Both the position numbers and the translations under genes were made by a program. DNA of 64,000 bases from contig NZ_CP011388.1 of NCBI RefSeq assembly GCF_001644605.1, positions 2,217,001 through 2,281,000 of the forward strand. Reading direction: 5' to 3'. Below, piece after piece: positions 16,194 through 24,749 of the stretch (position 1 is its first letter; each line of letters opens with the position of its first letter). Under the pieces are notes generated by a model that saw only the letters and a list, made by a program, of their open reading frames with translations, was not told the DNA's origin and searched no databases. This stretch comes from Paenibacillus swuensis (GTDB taxonomy: Bacteria; Bacillota; Bacilli; Paenibacillales; DY6).

Positions 16194-17084
16194 TCATGGT
16201 GTGGAACCCTGATGCAAAGCGCTCATGAAAGCCGCCACGTTCTTTTTGCTCGCCATGATGGGGGAGTGGACGGAGGAGAGCATTCTTTTGAACGTATGAT
16301 CGGGTATAGAAAGAATGGTCAGTTGTCGGTGATGGATATCCCGCTCGATGACTTTGTAGGATAGCAGGGAGAGGGCGTTCAGGCCGCTGATCATCGTCTC
16401 CTTGATGCCCTGGTTGCTGCTCACCGTGAGCATGGACTTCACCTTCAGCCCGTTCGACCGAATCACATGCTCGAGATATTCCCGCGTGCCCGAACCGTCT
16501 TCCCTGGTCAGCCAAATTTGGTTATTCAGGTCTGCCAGTGTAATGTTAGCTTTCTTCGCCAAGGGATGGTTCGCGGACGCCACGAGATGCAGTTCATCCT
16601 CCATAAAGGGTTGTACCCGCAGCTCTTTCTCATTCGTCTGCCCTTCGATTAACCCCACATCCACTTTAAACAGGCGCACCGACTCTACAATTTCCTCTGT
16701 ATTCCCAATGGTTACTTCAAGTTCCAGATCCGGATAGTCGCTCTGAAGCTCCACAAGCAGCGCCGGCACCACATACTCTCCGATTGTGAAACTGGCCCCA
16801 ATCCGCAGCTTGCCCTGAATGACCTGATGATGCTCCAAAATCTCTTCCCGCGTCTGTTCATACAACGAAATCATCTGCTTCGCGCGATCGTAAAGCAATT
16901 CGCCGGTGGGCGTGATCTTCAGAAATTTGGGCGAGCGTTGGAACAGTTGGGTTTGGAATTCTTGCTCGAGGTTTTTGATATGCAGACTGACGCTGGGTTG
17001 GGAAATCAGGAGTTTTTCGGCTGTTTTCGTAAAATTCTTTACTTCGGCCAGAGTCACGAATGTTTTCAACGCGTCGTAGTACAT
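16194..17084 (-). CDS. LysR-family regulator (CysL/YeiE-like), divergent from yeiH
   Basis: 296 residues. N-terminal winged helix-turn-helix (residues 1-60, with FTKTAEKLLISQPSVSLHI) and a periplasmic-binding-like effector domain (about 90-290). It matches the CysL/YeiE branch by the KLRIGASFTIGEYVVPALL start of the effector domain. It is divergent from an YeiH-type exporter gene with a ~110-base AT-rich gap, the same pairing as yeiE-yeiH in enterobacteria, so it likely activates that gene in response to a sulfur-metabolism signal such as sulfite. That effector is inferred from the family. Confidence 0.88.
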   Translation of the reverse strand: MYYDALKTFVTLAEVKNFTKTAEKLLISQPSVSLHIKNLEQEFQTQLFQRSPKFLKITPTGELLYDRAKQMISLYEQTREEILEHHQVIQGKLRIGASFTIGEYVVPALLVELQSDYPDLELEVTIGNTEEIVESVRLFKVDVGLIEGQTNEKELRVQPFMEDELHLVASANHPLAKKANITLADLNNQIWLTREDGSGTREYLEHVIRSNGLKVKSMLTVSSNQGIKETMISGLNALSLLSYKVIERDIHHRQLTILSIPDHTFKRMLSSVHSPIMASKKNVAAFMSALHQGSTP

Positions 17085-17198
17085 GGGTCACCGCCTTATG
17101 ATTAGAATTACTGATGATTATTATTATTTATATGTATTTTACTAATAACTGACCCTTCGGTAAAGTAGAATCAGGACTTACAGAAGGATGTGTGCACA

Positions 17199-18275
17199 AT
17201 GGGGAAGGCAGCGACGGGTGTTGTGAACGGTGCGTTGAATATTACGCCGAACAGGCGGTTCATGTTTATATACGGTGTCGGTGTTACAGTTCTGTTGGCG
17301 ATGGGTGCGAAGATGTTGGCCCAGATTCCGTACCTGTCGATGATGGGTTCGCTGGTGCTTGCGATGCTGCTCGGCATGGGGTGGAGAGCGTCGGTGGGTG
17401 TGGGGGAAGGGATGATGCGGGGCGTCTCGTTCTCAGGCAAAAGCTTGCTCCGTCTCGGCATCATCCTCCTCGGCATGCGATTGAATCTGGCGGATATCGT
17501 TCATGCCGGTTGGGGGATGTTCGCGATTGCGGTCATCAATCTGGTGTTCGCGCTTGGCGCGGTCTATGTGCTTACGCGGTGGATGGGCGTGGAACGGACA
17601 CTCGGCATTCTGACCGCCTGCGGCACGGCGATTTGTGGCGCTGCCGCTGTAGTGGCTCTGGCTCCGCAGCTCAGAGCGAAGGATGAAGAAACGGCCGTAG
17701 CGGCGGCGACGGTTGCTGTGCTGGGCACGATCTTCACGGTAGCGTACACGTTGCTGTATCCGGTGTTGGGGTTGTCCGCGGCGGGGTACGGCGTGCTGTC
17801 GGGCAGCACGCTGCACGAAGTCGCGCATGCCATTGCGGCCGCCGGAGCGGGCGGGAACGAGGCGGTGGACATCGCCGTGATGGTGAAGCTGACGCGGGTG
17901 GCAATGTTGGTGCCGGTTGCGCTGGTACTAGGCTATATGATGCGCCGGGGAGAACGCGTCAAGCAGGGGACGGGAGATGAGCCAACCGAGGCCGCCGGCA
18001 GGAACAAGCGGAGCACTTTCGCCATCGTGCCGTGGTTTATCGTAGGCTTTGTGGCCATGAGCGGCGTGAATACGTTGGGGCTTGTGCCGGAATCGGCAGC
18101 CGGTATGCTGGTGAACGCGGCGTACCTGCTAATCGGTATGGCGATGGCCGGCCTGGGCTTGAACGTGGAGCTGAAAACCTTCCGCCGAATGGGATCTGGC
18201 GCGTTTTTGGCGGGGTTGGTTGGGTCTGTTTTGCTATCGGGCGTAGGGTACGGATTGGTGTGTTTGTGGGTTTGA
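17199..18275 (+). CDS. YeiH-family putative sulfate/sulfite exporter
   Basis: 358-residue integral membrane protein of the UPF0324/YeiH family with about ten hydrophobic segments. Typical sequences are SLLRLGIILLGMRLN near residue 83 and ILTACGTAICGAAAVVA near 137, and the STLHEVAHAIAAAG stretch near 205. The ATG at 17199 follows GAAGGA at ten bases; the ATG at 17190 is too close to that site. Divergent from its likely LysR activator. Transport substrate is not proven for the family. Confidence 0.85.
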   Translation: MGKAATGVVNGALNITPNRRFMFIYGVGVTVLLAMGAKMLAQIPYLSMMGSLVLAMLLGMGWRASVGVGEGMMRGVSFSGKSLLRLGIILLGMRLNLADIVHAGWGMFAIAVINLVFALGAVYVLTRWMGVERTLGILTACGTAICGAAAVVALAPQLRAKDEETAVAAATVAVLGTIFTVAYTLLYPVLGLSAAGYGVLSGSTLHEVAHAIAAAGAGGNEAVDIAVMVKLTRVAMLVPVALVLGYMMRRGERVKQGTGDEPTEAAGRNKRSTFAIVPWFIVGFVAMSGVNTLGLVPESAAGMLVNAAYLLIGMAMAGLGLNVELKTFRRMGSGAFLAGLVGSVLLSGVGYGLVCLWV

Positions 18276-18375
18276 AAGGATTGAAGTGCGTGACAACTCC
18301 GATTTGCGTTTACAAGAGAATATAGTAATCCCGTCATACAGGAAATTACACATATATTCTAGAGGAGGAACACGC

Positions 18376-19215
18376 ATGAAGTGGAGAGGGCGGCAAGGCA
18401 GCGCGAATGTGGAAGACCGGAGGGGCATGGGCGGCAAAATGGTCGGCGGCGGGATCGGAGGGATTCTGATTATCGTCATCATGACGCTGCTCGGCGGCGG
18501 GGATATGGGCGATGTGCTCAGCAATGTAACCGGCGGCGGTCAGAGCGCGGCGCCTTATGAGGAAACGGCTCAGGACAAGGAATTGTCCGAGTTTGTGTCG
18601 GTTGTGTTGGCGGATACGGAGAAAGTGTGGACCGATGTGTTCGCGAAGGAAGGCATGACGTATGAGAAGCCGACACTGGTGTTGTACTCGGGCAGCGTAG
18701 AGTCCGCATGCGGTCAGGCAGGTTCGTCGGTGGGGCCGTTCTATTGCCCGGGGGACCGGAAGCTGTACATCGACTTGAGTTTCTATGACGATCTGCAGCA
18801 GAAGTTTGATGCGCCGGGCGATTTTGCGATGGCTTATGTGGTGGCTCATGAGGTCGGACATCACGTGCAAACCCTGCTGGGTACCTCGGACAAAATCATG
18901 CCGCTCCGCCAAAAGCTAAGCGAACAGGAGTTTAACAAGTACCTTGTGCGGTTTGAGCTGCAGGCGGATTATTACTCCGGCGTGTGGGCTCATCATGCGC
19001 AAGGCATGGACCTGCTGGAGGAGGGCGATGTAGACGAGGCGTTGAACGCGGCTAGCGCGGTCGGTGACGACACGCTGCAACGCAAGGCGCAGGGCCGCGT
19101 CGTGCCGGAAAGCTTCACGCACGGTACGTCCGAGCAGCGTAAAGCCTGGTTCTACAAGGGTCTCGAGAACGGCACGCTCCAGGGCGGCGATACGTTTAAG
19201 GTGAAGACGCCTTAG
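18376..19215 (+). CDS. ypfJ: Neutral zinc metallopeptidase, YpfJ family
   Basis: 279-residue membrane-anchored protein. A glycine-rich N-terminus with RRGMGG and one hydrophobic segment (about 24-45, VGGGIGGILIIVIMTLLG) precede the zinc domain. The metal motif HEVGH is at residues 158-162, with the distal ELQADYYSGVWAHHA segment near 194. The chosen ATG follows AGAGGAGGAA; the frame extends 90 bases upstream without a site. The proteolytic activity of this family has not been clearly demonstrated. Confidence 0.88.
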   Translation: MKWRGRQGSANVEDRRGMGGKMVGGGIGGILIIVIMTLLGGGDMGDVLSNVTGGGQSAAPYEETAQDKELSEFVSVVLADTEKVWTDVFAKEGMTYEKPTLVLYSGSVESACGQAGSSVGPFYCPGDRKLYIDLSFYDDLQQKFDAPGDFAMAYVVAHEVGHHVQTLLGTSDKIMPLRQKLSEQEFNKYLVRFELQADYYSGVWAHHAQGMDLLEEGDVDEALNAASAVGDDTLQRKAQGRVVPESFTHGTSEQRKAWFYKGLENGTLQGGDTFKVKTP

Positions 19216-19298
19216 GTGAATAAATTATTAACTTTAAGACACAGCAAATTATGTTCATATAAAGGAAATATCTAGGCCACAAGGAATAGTATATACAG

Positions 19299-19330
19299 AG
19301 CGTAGCTGCAGCTTGCAGCTGCGCTTTTTT
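19299..19330 (+). terminator. Intrinsic terminator after ypfJ
   Basis: AGCG-T-AGCTGCA and TGCAGCT-G-CGCT form a strong stem with a three-base loop, followed by TTTTTT. Confidence 0.85.
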
Positions 19331-19361
19331 CTAAAGTACTGAATTCTTGGGGGACCACCAT

Positions 19362-20057
19362 ATGCCGAACCGAATTCTGCTTGTAGAGGATGACAAGGAA
19401 ATTAATCAGTTACTTGAGAGTCATTTATTACAAGAGAATTATACCGTACTTACCGCGTTTGACGGCGAGGAAGCAGCGGCTCTATTGAATAAGGAGAATT
19501 TCGACCTCATCTTGCTCGATTTAATGCTCCCGAAGTTAAGCGGCATGGATCTTCTCAGAAAAATCCGTGAAACCAGCGTTGTACCCGTGTTAATTATCTC
19601 AGCAAAAGTCAGCGATCTTGATAAGGCGCTTGGCCTAGGATTTGGCGCTGATGATTATATAAGCAAGCCTTTCTCGATGATCGAATTAACGGCCAGAGTA
19701 CAAGCCGCTATTCGAAGGTCAACGCAATACATTCAACCTGAAAACCAGGCAATCCCGCATACGCTTCAGTTTAAAGACTTAATTCTGGATACACATACGT
19801 ATACCGCACTGGTTAGAGGCCAGGTCGTTCAACTCACCTCCAAGGAATTTCAGATTATGAAACTGTTCTTAACCCATCAAAGTAGGGTGTTTACCAAGGA
19901 GCAAATTTATCAATTCATCTGGGAAGATGATTATTATGGGAATGAAAACGTCATAAATGTTCATATCCGGAGACTTCGAGAGAAAATTGAAGAGGATCCG
20001 TCAAATCCCCAACATATCCGAACCATATGGGGAATCGGATACAAACTGGGAGGATAG
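19362..20057 (+). CDS. OmpR/PhoB-family response regulator
   Basis: 231 residues: receiver domain (about 1-115, acidic pair in LLVEDDKEI, phosphoacceptor in LILLDLMLP near residue 50) and C-terminal winged helix (about 135-229, with LTSKEFQIMKLFLTHQ and RRLREKIEEDP). Start ATG 19362 follows TGGGGGAC; an in-frame ATG 15 bases earlier lacks spacing. It is followed four bases later by its kinase, then by an ABC transporter whose promoter carries three 11-bp direct repeats, likely its operator. Confidence 0.92.
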   Translation: MPNRILLVEDDKEINQLLESHLLQENYTVLTAFDGEEAAALLNKENFDLILLDLMLPKLSGMDLLRKIRETSVVPVLIISAKVSDLDKALGLGFGADDYISKPFSMIELTARVQAAIRRSTQYIQPENQAIPHTLQFKDLILDTHTYTALVRGQVVQLTSKEFQIMKLFLTHQSRVFTKEQIYQFIWEDDYYGNENVINVHIRRLREKIEEDPSNPQHIRTIWGIGYKLGG

Positions 20058-20060
20058 CGT

Positions 20061-20996
20061 ATGATAGTTCTCCTGTGTGTGATGATTGGCCTGTTGGCCG
20101 TGGGTAATGGCTGGCAATATGTTTCCCGAAGAAAACTGACTCAGAATATCCATGTAATATCCGATAAAATAGCCGAAATCATTGAACAGGAAACGGCTGA
20201 GAAAGTACTCTTGCAAACGAATCAGCATGCGATTCAGCTTATGCTCATTCAAACTAACCGTCTTCTGGCGTACAATCAGAAAGTCATTGCCGATTATGCC
20301 AAAACTAAGGACGGCTTAAAGAAATTGATATCAAACATGTCCCATGATTTAAAAACCCCTTTGACCGTCATTCTAGGTTATGCGGAGAAATTGAATCAGG
20401 ACAGCACCATGTCGGAAGAGGAGAAGAAGCATGTTATTACGCGGCTAAACCATAAAGTAAATGGTTTGGTCGCTTTGTTGAATCAATTTTTTGACCTGGT
20501 AAAGATGGAGTCGGAGGATTATAAAATCCCTTTAAGAAAACTGTCGCTTAATGAAATTTGCCGGCAAAGCGTGCTTGAATTTTATGATTTGCTGCTGTCT
20601 AAAGGACTTCAAGTAGAACTCGACATCCCGGAACAACCTCTCTATATTCTAGGTAACGAACATGCGTTGCACAGGATCTTCAGTAATCTTATTACGAATT
20701 CGATTCGATACGGAAGTGATGGCGGCGTGTTTGGAGTAACGCTTAGGGAAGTTGGAGACACTGTCGCTGTTGACTTTTGGGATCGGGGAAAAGGAATTGC
20801 CGAGGTGCACCATGATCGCGTATTTGAAAGATTGTACACCTTGGATGATGCCCGAAATCTACAGTTTCAAGGAAGCGGGTTAGGTCTCAGCATTTCGAAG
20901 CGTTTAACGGAGTCGATGAAGGGAACGATGGCCCTTAGCAGCAAACCCTTTGAAAAAACGACCTTTACGTGTATTTTTAAACGAATGACATACTAA
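20061..20996 (+). CDS. Sensor histidine kinase of the ABC transporter locus
   Basis: 311-residue kinase with only one short N-terminal membrane helix (residues 1-17) and no extracellular domain, then a coiled linker and the H-box NMSHDLKTPLTVILGYAEKL near residue 93. The ATPase domain has LITNSIRYG, DRGKGIA and GSGLGLSIS. Kinases without a sensor domain of this kind usually depend on an associated ABC transporter to detect the stimulus, often a peptide antibiotic, which fits the downstream ABC genes. Confidence 0.9.
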   Translation: MIVLLCVMIGLLAVGNGWQYVSRRKLTQNIHVISDKIAEIIEQETAEKVLLQTNQHAIQLMLIQTNRLLAYNQKVIADYAKTKDGLKKLISNMSHDLKTPLTVILGYAEKLNQDSTMSEEEKKHVITRLNHKVNGLVALLNQFFDLVKMESEDYKIPLRKLSLNEICRQSVLEFYDLLLSKGLQVELDIPEQPLYILGNEHALHRIFSNLITNSIRYGSDGGVFGVTLREVGDTVAVDFWDRGKGIAEVHHDRVFERLYTLDDARNLQFQGSGLGLSISKRLTESMKGTMALSSKPFEKTTFTCIFKRMTY

Positions 20997-21010
20997 ATTT
21001 TCTCTCGTTG

Positions 21011-21040
21011 GGATGTTCTGCTGAACATCTCTTTTTTTTG
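21011..21040 (+). terminator. Terminator between kinase and ABC transporter genes
   Basis: GATGTTC-TGCT-GAACATC hairpin followed by CTTTTTTTT. It separates the regulator-kinase transcript from the ABC transcript, so the latter needs its own promoter. Confidence 0.85.
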
Positions 21041-21049
21041 GGGCTTAGC

Positions 21050-21082
21050 GTAAGAAACTTGTAAGGATTGAGTAAGAAAAAA
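21050..21082 (+). promoter_or_regulatory. Three tandem 11-bp direct repeats, probable response-regulator operator
   Basis: GTAAGAAACTT, GTAAGGATTGA and GTAAGAAAAAA follow one another without gaps, all starting GTAAG. Eleven-base spacing puts each on the same DNA face, the usual pattern for OmpR-type dimers. They lie about 65 bases before the ABC transporter start. Confidence 0.7.
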
Positions 21083-21145
21083 CTTGAATTCGATGGTTAT
21101 GATAGAGATAACACAAAGAAATCATGTGAATACGGAGGGCAACTA

Positions 21146-22069
21146 ATGAATGACATTATTCGCACTTATGAACTTTCGAAAGCCATACATGGCCATACCA
21201 TCCTATCTGATGTGAATCTTCATGTAAGAAAAGGCGAAATGTACGGTCTGCTTGGTTCGAACGGCGCCGGAAAGACAACGATTATGAAATTGCTGACAGG
21301 GATCGTCCTTCCCAGCTCAGGGGAGATTACATTGTTTGGAACGAGGCTTACTGAAACGAACAAAGATGTATTAAAGCGGGTTGGAAGCATTATTGAGTAT
21401 CCGATTTTCTTTGAGCACCTGACGGCCATGGAGAACCTTCAGCTTCATTGTGAATATCTAGGTTTTTACGATAAAAAAGCGATAATTCAAGCGATGGACA
21501 TGGTCAATTTACGAGGAGTCGAAGATAAGAAGGTCAGGGGGTTCTCGTTAGGGATGAAGCAACGGCTGGGCATTGTTAGAGCCGCAATTACGAAGCCGGA
21601 GCTCATTGTGCTGGATGAACCCACCAATGGACTTGACCCCGTTGGTATTAAAGACATGAGAGAACTGATACAGATGTTAAACAAGGAGTATGGCATCACC
21701 TTCCTTCTCTCTAGTCATATCTTGGGCGAAATGGAACTGCTAGCTGATCGAATTGGCGTGGTTCAAGACGGAAAACTGGTGAATGAAGTAACACTGGCGG
21801 ACATTCGAAAGCAAAGGACCGATTATATTGAACTCGTGACAACGCATGTACAAAGAACTGTTTACTTACTTGAACACGAGCTTGGTATAACCAATTTCAA
21901 AATGGTGTCAGATCAACGAATTCGGATTTATGATACGGTTTTGTCTTCCGGTGAGATTACCAAAATACTAGTCTCTCATCATATTGAAATAGAGGAGATC
22001 CAGAAACATACGAGCACACTGGAAGATTTCTTTTATCATCAAATTCAAGGGGGAGTTACAGTTGGTTAA
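21146..22069 (+). CDS. ABC transporter ATP-binding protein
   Basis: 307-residue ATPase: Walker A GSNGAGKTT near residue 38, Q-loop region, signature FSLGMKQRLGI near 134 and Walker B LIVLDEPTNGLDP near 157, with ~90 extra C-terminal residues as in ABC-2 exporters for bacteriocin immunity or multidrug export. ATG 21146 follows ACGGAGGGC. It overlaps the permease gene by eight bases. The neighbouring two-component system suggests induction by the transported compound. Confidence 0.92.
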   Translation: MNDIIRTYELSKAIHGHTILSDVNLHVRKGEMYGLLGSNGAGKTTIMKLLTGIVLPSSGEITLFGTRLTETNKDVLKRVGSIIEYPIFFEHLTAMENLQLHCEYLGFYDKKAIIQAMDMVNLRGVEDKKVRGFSLGMKQRLGIVRAAITKPELIVLDEPTNGLDPVGIKDMRELIQMLNKEYGITFLLSSHILGEMELLADRIGVVQDGKLVNEVTLADIRKQRTDYIELVTTHVQRTVYLLEHELGITNFKMVSDQRIRIYDTVLSSGEITKILVSHHIEIEEIQKHTSTLEDFFYHQIQGGVTVG

Positions 22070-22760
22070 GCTGATGATGCTGGAATGGAGAAAACTAGAA
22101 CAAAGAAAAGTAATCGGTGAAGTCATCATTTATTGGGCTATCCTTATGTTCTTGCCGGCGTTCTTTCTTAAAGTCGTGCTTGCCGATGAACCGACAGTTA
22201 CGTTCGGGCAGAGTTATTCCCATGCTATTCAACTGATGCTGCCGATTCAAATGGGATTTCTATTATTTGGCGCTTCCCTTATCAATCATGTATTCATAGA
22301 GGAATACAAGAATAAAACCATTGCCCTTTCATTCGGGTATCCCATTAGCCGGAAGAGGTTGGTTATGGCCAAAGCTTTGTTTATCGGACTGTCGGTTTTC
22401 ATCTGTACGTTGATATCCTTTGTACTCTCGGGTATAACGACTTATGTATTGGATCAGGTGCTTGATGTAATTAAGGGAGAGCCAACATTGGCAGATCTCA
22501 TAACTTATACCGGAAGGATGATTATTCATTCTATCGTTGTAGCATTTGCCAGCCTGATCCCGCTGTTTTTCTTTGGGCTCTGGAGGAGAGCGGTTATCCC
22601 AACCGTAATATGTGCTGTATTTCTAATGCAGTTCCCTAATTTCCTTGGCATGGTTCAAATTACTTTAAATCTGGATATCATTTACACAGTACTAAGCTTA
22701 GTGGGCGTGGGGAGTGTCTGGTTGTCGGTTAGAATGGTGAATCGATTGGGGGATCTATAA
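22062..22760 (+). CDS. ABC-2 type permease
   Basis: 232-residue membrane protein with about six hydrophobic segments, the partner of the ATPase with which it overlaps. It starts with TTG at 22062 after AAGGGGGAG. Early residues VKLMMLEWRKLEQRK and the loop EYKNKTIALSFGYPISRKRLVMAK near residue 87 are typical of ABC-2 immunity permeases. One ATPase and one permease suggest a homodimeric (2+2) exporter. Confidence 0.85.
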   Translation: MVKLMMLEWRKLEQRKVIGEVIIYWAILMFLPAFFLKVVLADEPTVTFGQSYSHAIQLMLPIQMGFLLFGASLINHVFIEEYKNKTIALSFGYPISRKRLVMAKALFIGLSVFICTLISFVLSGITTYVLDQVLDVIKGEPTLADLITYTGRMIIHSIVVAFASLIPLFFFGLWRRAVIPTVICAVFLMQFPNFLGMVQITLNLDIIYTVLSLVGVGSVWLSVRMVNRLGDL

Positions 22761-22859
22761 ACCCCACACAGTCATAAAATGATTTATTTATTCCTTTGTC
22801 GATTTTCACTTTGTTCATTCGTCGTATACACAGAAGGACCAAAAAAGGAGAGATCGACG

Positions 22860-23252
22860 ATGACAAAAACAATATCCAAAAGCCGACTATGGACAGCAAG
22901 AGTGATGAGCGGAATAGCAATTGCATTTATGTTGCTCGACAGTATTATGAAACTATTTAAACCTGCGTTTGTAGTGGAACCGACTGTATCATTGGGATTT
23001 CAGGAGTATCATATTATATGGTTAGGTATACTCGGACTTCTTTCCACAGTGCTATATGCTTTACCTCGTACGACTATTTTGGGTGCGGTGATGTTGACCG
23101 GTTACTTTGGCGGCGTGATTGCGACACATATTCGTGTAGACGCACCACTGTTCTCCTCGATTCTCTTTCCCGTTTATCTGGCCGTGTTCGTCTGGGGAGG
23201 GCTTTGGTTGAGGAATGAGCAAGCGCGCAATTTATTTTCTTTGCAGAGGTAA
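22860..23252 (+). CDS. DoxX-like membrane protein
   Basis: 130-residue four-helix membrane protein of the DoxX-like family. The first helix ends with LLDSIMKLFKP, a family-typical segment, followed by PTVSLGFQEYHIIWLGILGL. ATG 22860 follows AGGAGAG; the frame opens 81 bases earlier without a site. Family members affect redox or quinone-linked processes but have no firm general function. Confidence 0.8.
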   Translation: MTKTISKSRLWTARVMSGIAIAFMLLDSIMKLFKPAFVVEPTVSLGFQEYHIIWLGILGLLSTVLYALPRTTILGAVMLTGYFGGVIATHIRVDAPLFSSILFPVYLAVFVWGGLWLRNEQARNLFSLQR

Positions 23253-23271
23253 ATAAAATTACAAACTTTAA

Positions 23272-23303
23272 AATCGATGCCTGCGATGGGTATCGGTTTT
23301 TTT
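23272..23303 (+). terminator. Terminator after the DoxX gene
   Basis: ATCGATGCC and GGGTATCGG form an imperfect stem around TGCGAT, followed by seven T. Confidence 0.7.
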
Positions 23304-23360
23304 GTGTGCGGGTAAGGTGCGGGGAAGGGGTAGGAGCGGTAAGGTAACAATCTGGTGGTC

Positions 23361-23553
23361 AGCGCACTCTAATGAATCGTCATAGCATTAAAGGCGCTTT
23401 TTTAGCTAATTTGGAGTTGTAACGAATCGAGATATCACTAATTGCTCTATAAATGCATTTTTGGTGGATTTGAGGATAATAGTGATGTGACGATTCGTTA
23501 GCGCGGGAAAGGGGTCTTTTTGAGCCAATTAGTGTGCTCTCGATTCGTTAGAA
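23361..23553. repeat. Diverged intergenic repeat with CTAACGAATCG cores
   Basis: Most of the 435-base gap between the DoxX and DUF2975 genes. It contains CTAATGAATCG, AACGAATCGAG and inverted GATTCGTTAGCG and CGATTCGTTAGAAT motifs, and the same AGCGCACTC/GAGCACAC flanks at both ends. Layout and cores resemble the 260-bp repeat at 13661, but with GAATCG in place of GAACCC. No coding potential seen. Confidence 0.6.
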
Positions 23554-23687
23554 TGTTGTCCGCTACCCACAGCCCATAGTTGAGATTGCCAGAGTATGTT
23601 CCGAAAAAAATTAACAATACATATTTATTGCAAAACGATAAATAATGGTTTATTATCAATATGACAATAACGAAGTGAGGTGCGGTT

Positions 23688-24170
23688 ATGGAACGTGGTT
23701 CAACACTGTTTTTGAAAGTAACGATTGTGCTTATTGGCATGGCGTTTCTGGCTTTGTACATCTTTTTGGTGCCGGAAATCGGGAATTTCGCCGCAGAACT
23801 TTATCCGAATCTGGCTTACCTGAAGTACCTTGTGTGGTTGAATTGGTATGCGACGGCGATCCCTTTTTACTTTGCTTTGTATCAGGCATTGAAGCTGCTG
23901 ACCTACATCGACAAGAACACAGCTTTCTCAGATTTATCTGTAAGAGCGCTCAAGTATATTAAATTCTGTGCCGTTACGATCAGCGCCTTGTTTGTGTTGG
24001 GCCTGCCGCTCTTCTATATGATGGCGGAGCTTGACGATGCCCCGGGAATTATTTTGATTGGAATGGTTCTTATCTTTGCATCGATGGTGATTGCCGTCTT
24101 TGCCGCTGTTCTTGAGAAGCTTCTGAAAAATGCCATAGATCTAAAATCAGAAAATGACTTAACGGTCTGA
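23688..24170 (+). CDS. DUF2975 membrane protein (YoaS-like)
   Basis: 160 residues with four hydrophobic segments and the family pattern YIDKNTAFSDLSVRALKYIKFCA near residue 69. ATG follows GAGGTGCGG. It is followed ten bases later by a small XRE-type regulator, the same pair as YoaS-YozG of Bacillus subtilis. Function of the pair is unknown. Confidence 0.82.
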   Translation: MERGSTLFLKVTIVLIGMAFLALYIFLVPEIGNFAAELYPNLAYLKYLVWLNWYATAIPFYFALYQALKLLTYIDKNTAFSDLSVRALKYIKFCAVTISALFVLGLPLFYMMAELDDAPGIILIGMVLIFASMVIAVFAAVLEKLLKNAIDLKSENDLTV

Positions 24171-24180
24171 GGTGAATAAC

Positions 24181-24396
24181 ATGGCGATTATAATTAATAT
24201 TGACGTGATGCTGGCCAAACGAAAAATGAGCGTAACCGAGCTGTCGGAGCGGGTTGGAATTACAATGGCGAACCTGTCTATATTGAAGAATGGGAAGGCC
24301 AAAGCGATCCGTTTATCGACGTTAGAGGCAATTTGTAAGGCTTTGGAGTGTCAACCAGGGGATGTTTTGGAATACCGGAGTGAGGATGATTATTAG
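24181..24396 (+). CDS. Small XRE-family regulator (YozG-like)
   Basis: 71 residues that are almost entirely one Cro/C1-type helix-turn-helix: VMLAKRKMSVTELSERVGIT and the recognition region ANLSILKNGKAKAIRLSTL, ending CQPGDVLEY. ATG 24181 follows GAGGTG. It probably regulates its own operon with the DUF2975 gene. Confidence 0.88.
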   Translation: MAIIINIDVMLAKRKMSVTELSERVGITMANLSILKNGKAKAIRLSTLEAICKALECQPGDVLEYRSEDDY

Positions 24397-24416
24397 CTTT
24401 AGGACAAAAGCTTTAA

Positions 24417-24447
24417 AACGCGCCACCGTCTAATGACGGGGCGCGAA
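24417..24447 (-). terminator. Stem-loop between XRE gene and the paralogue pair
   Basis: CGCGCC-A-CCGTC and GACGG-G-GCGCG form a GC-rich stem. On the minus strand it is followed by GTTTTAAAG, so it most likely ends the minus-strand transcript. Confidence 0.6.
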
Positions 24448-24452
24448 ATTAT

Positions 24453-24716
24453 TTAAAGTAATTGAGTTACTTGTGGAGGCATGTGAACTGTAGTGTCAAT
24501 AACAACTACTTTGCTGCCTTTTTTGTACTTTTGAGTGAGGATGGGGCTCAACGTATTTCTGACCTTGCGGTTTAAAATTAGCGTTGCATTGTCTCTCTTA
24601 GCAACGTAAACAGCACGACCTCTTAAAAATTTCCGAGTCCATTGGGTATCGAATTGAATTACTTCATTAGTCAGTTCAAGTATATTGAAATCGCGAAAAT
24701 ATTTTCTTCTTGCCAC
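24453..24716 (-). CDS. Uncharacterised protein, paralogue A of a tandem pair
   Basis: 87 residues with no family I recognise. Shared with paralogue B: VIQFD-x2-WTR, GRA-x-YVAK, R-K-V-x-N-x-LSPI and KKGS-x-VVV, then PP near the C-terminus. The alternating hydrophobic pattern and basic residues (YKKGSKVVV) suggest a small beta-rich, perhaps nucleic-acid- or surface-binding fold. It lies 33 bases after paralogue B in the same direction. About half of positions are identical by eye, indicating an old local duplication. Confidence 0.65.
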   Translation of the reverse strand: MARRKYFRDFNILELTNEVIQFDTQWTRKFLRGRAVYVAKRDNATLILNRKVRNTLSPILTQKYKKGSKVVVIDTTVHMPPQVTQLL

Positions 24717-24749
24717 GTGCTATCCCTCCTCTTAACCTGTAGTTGTGAA

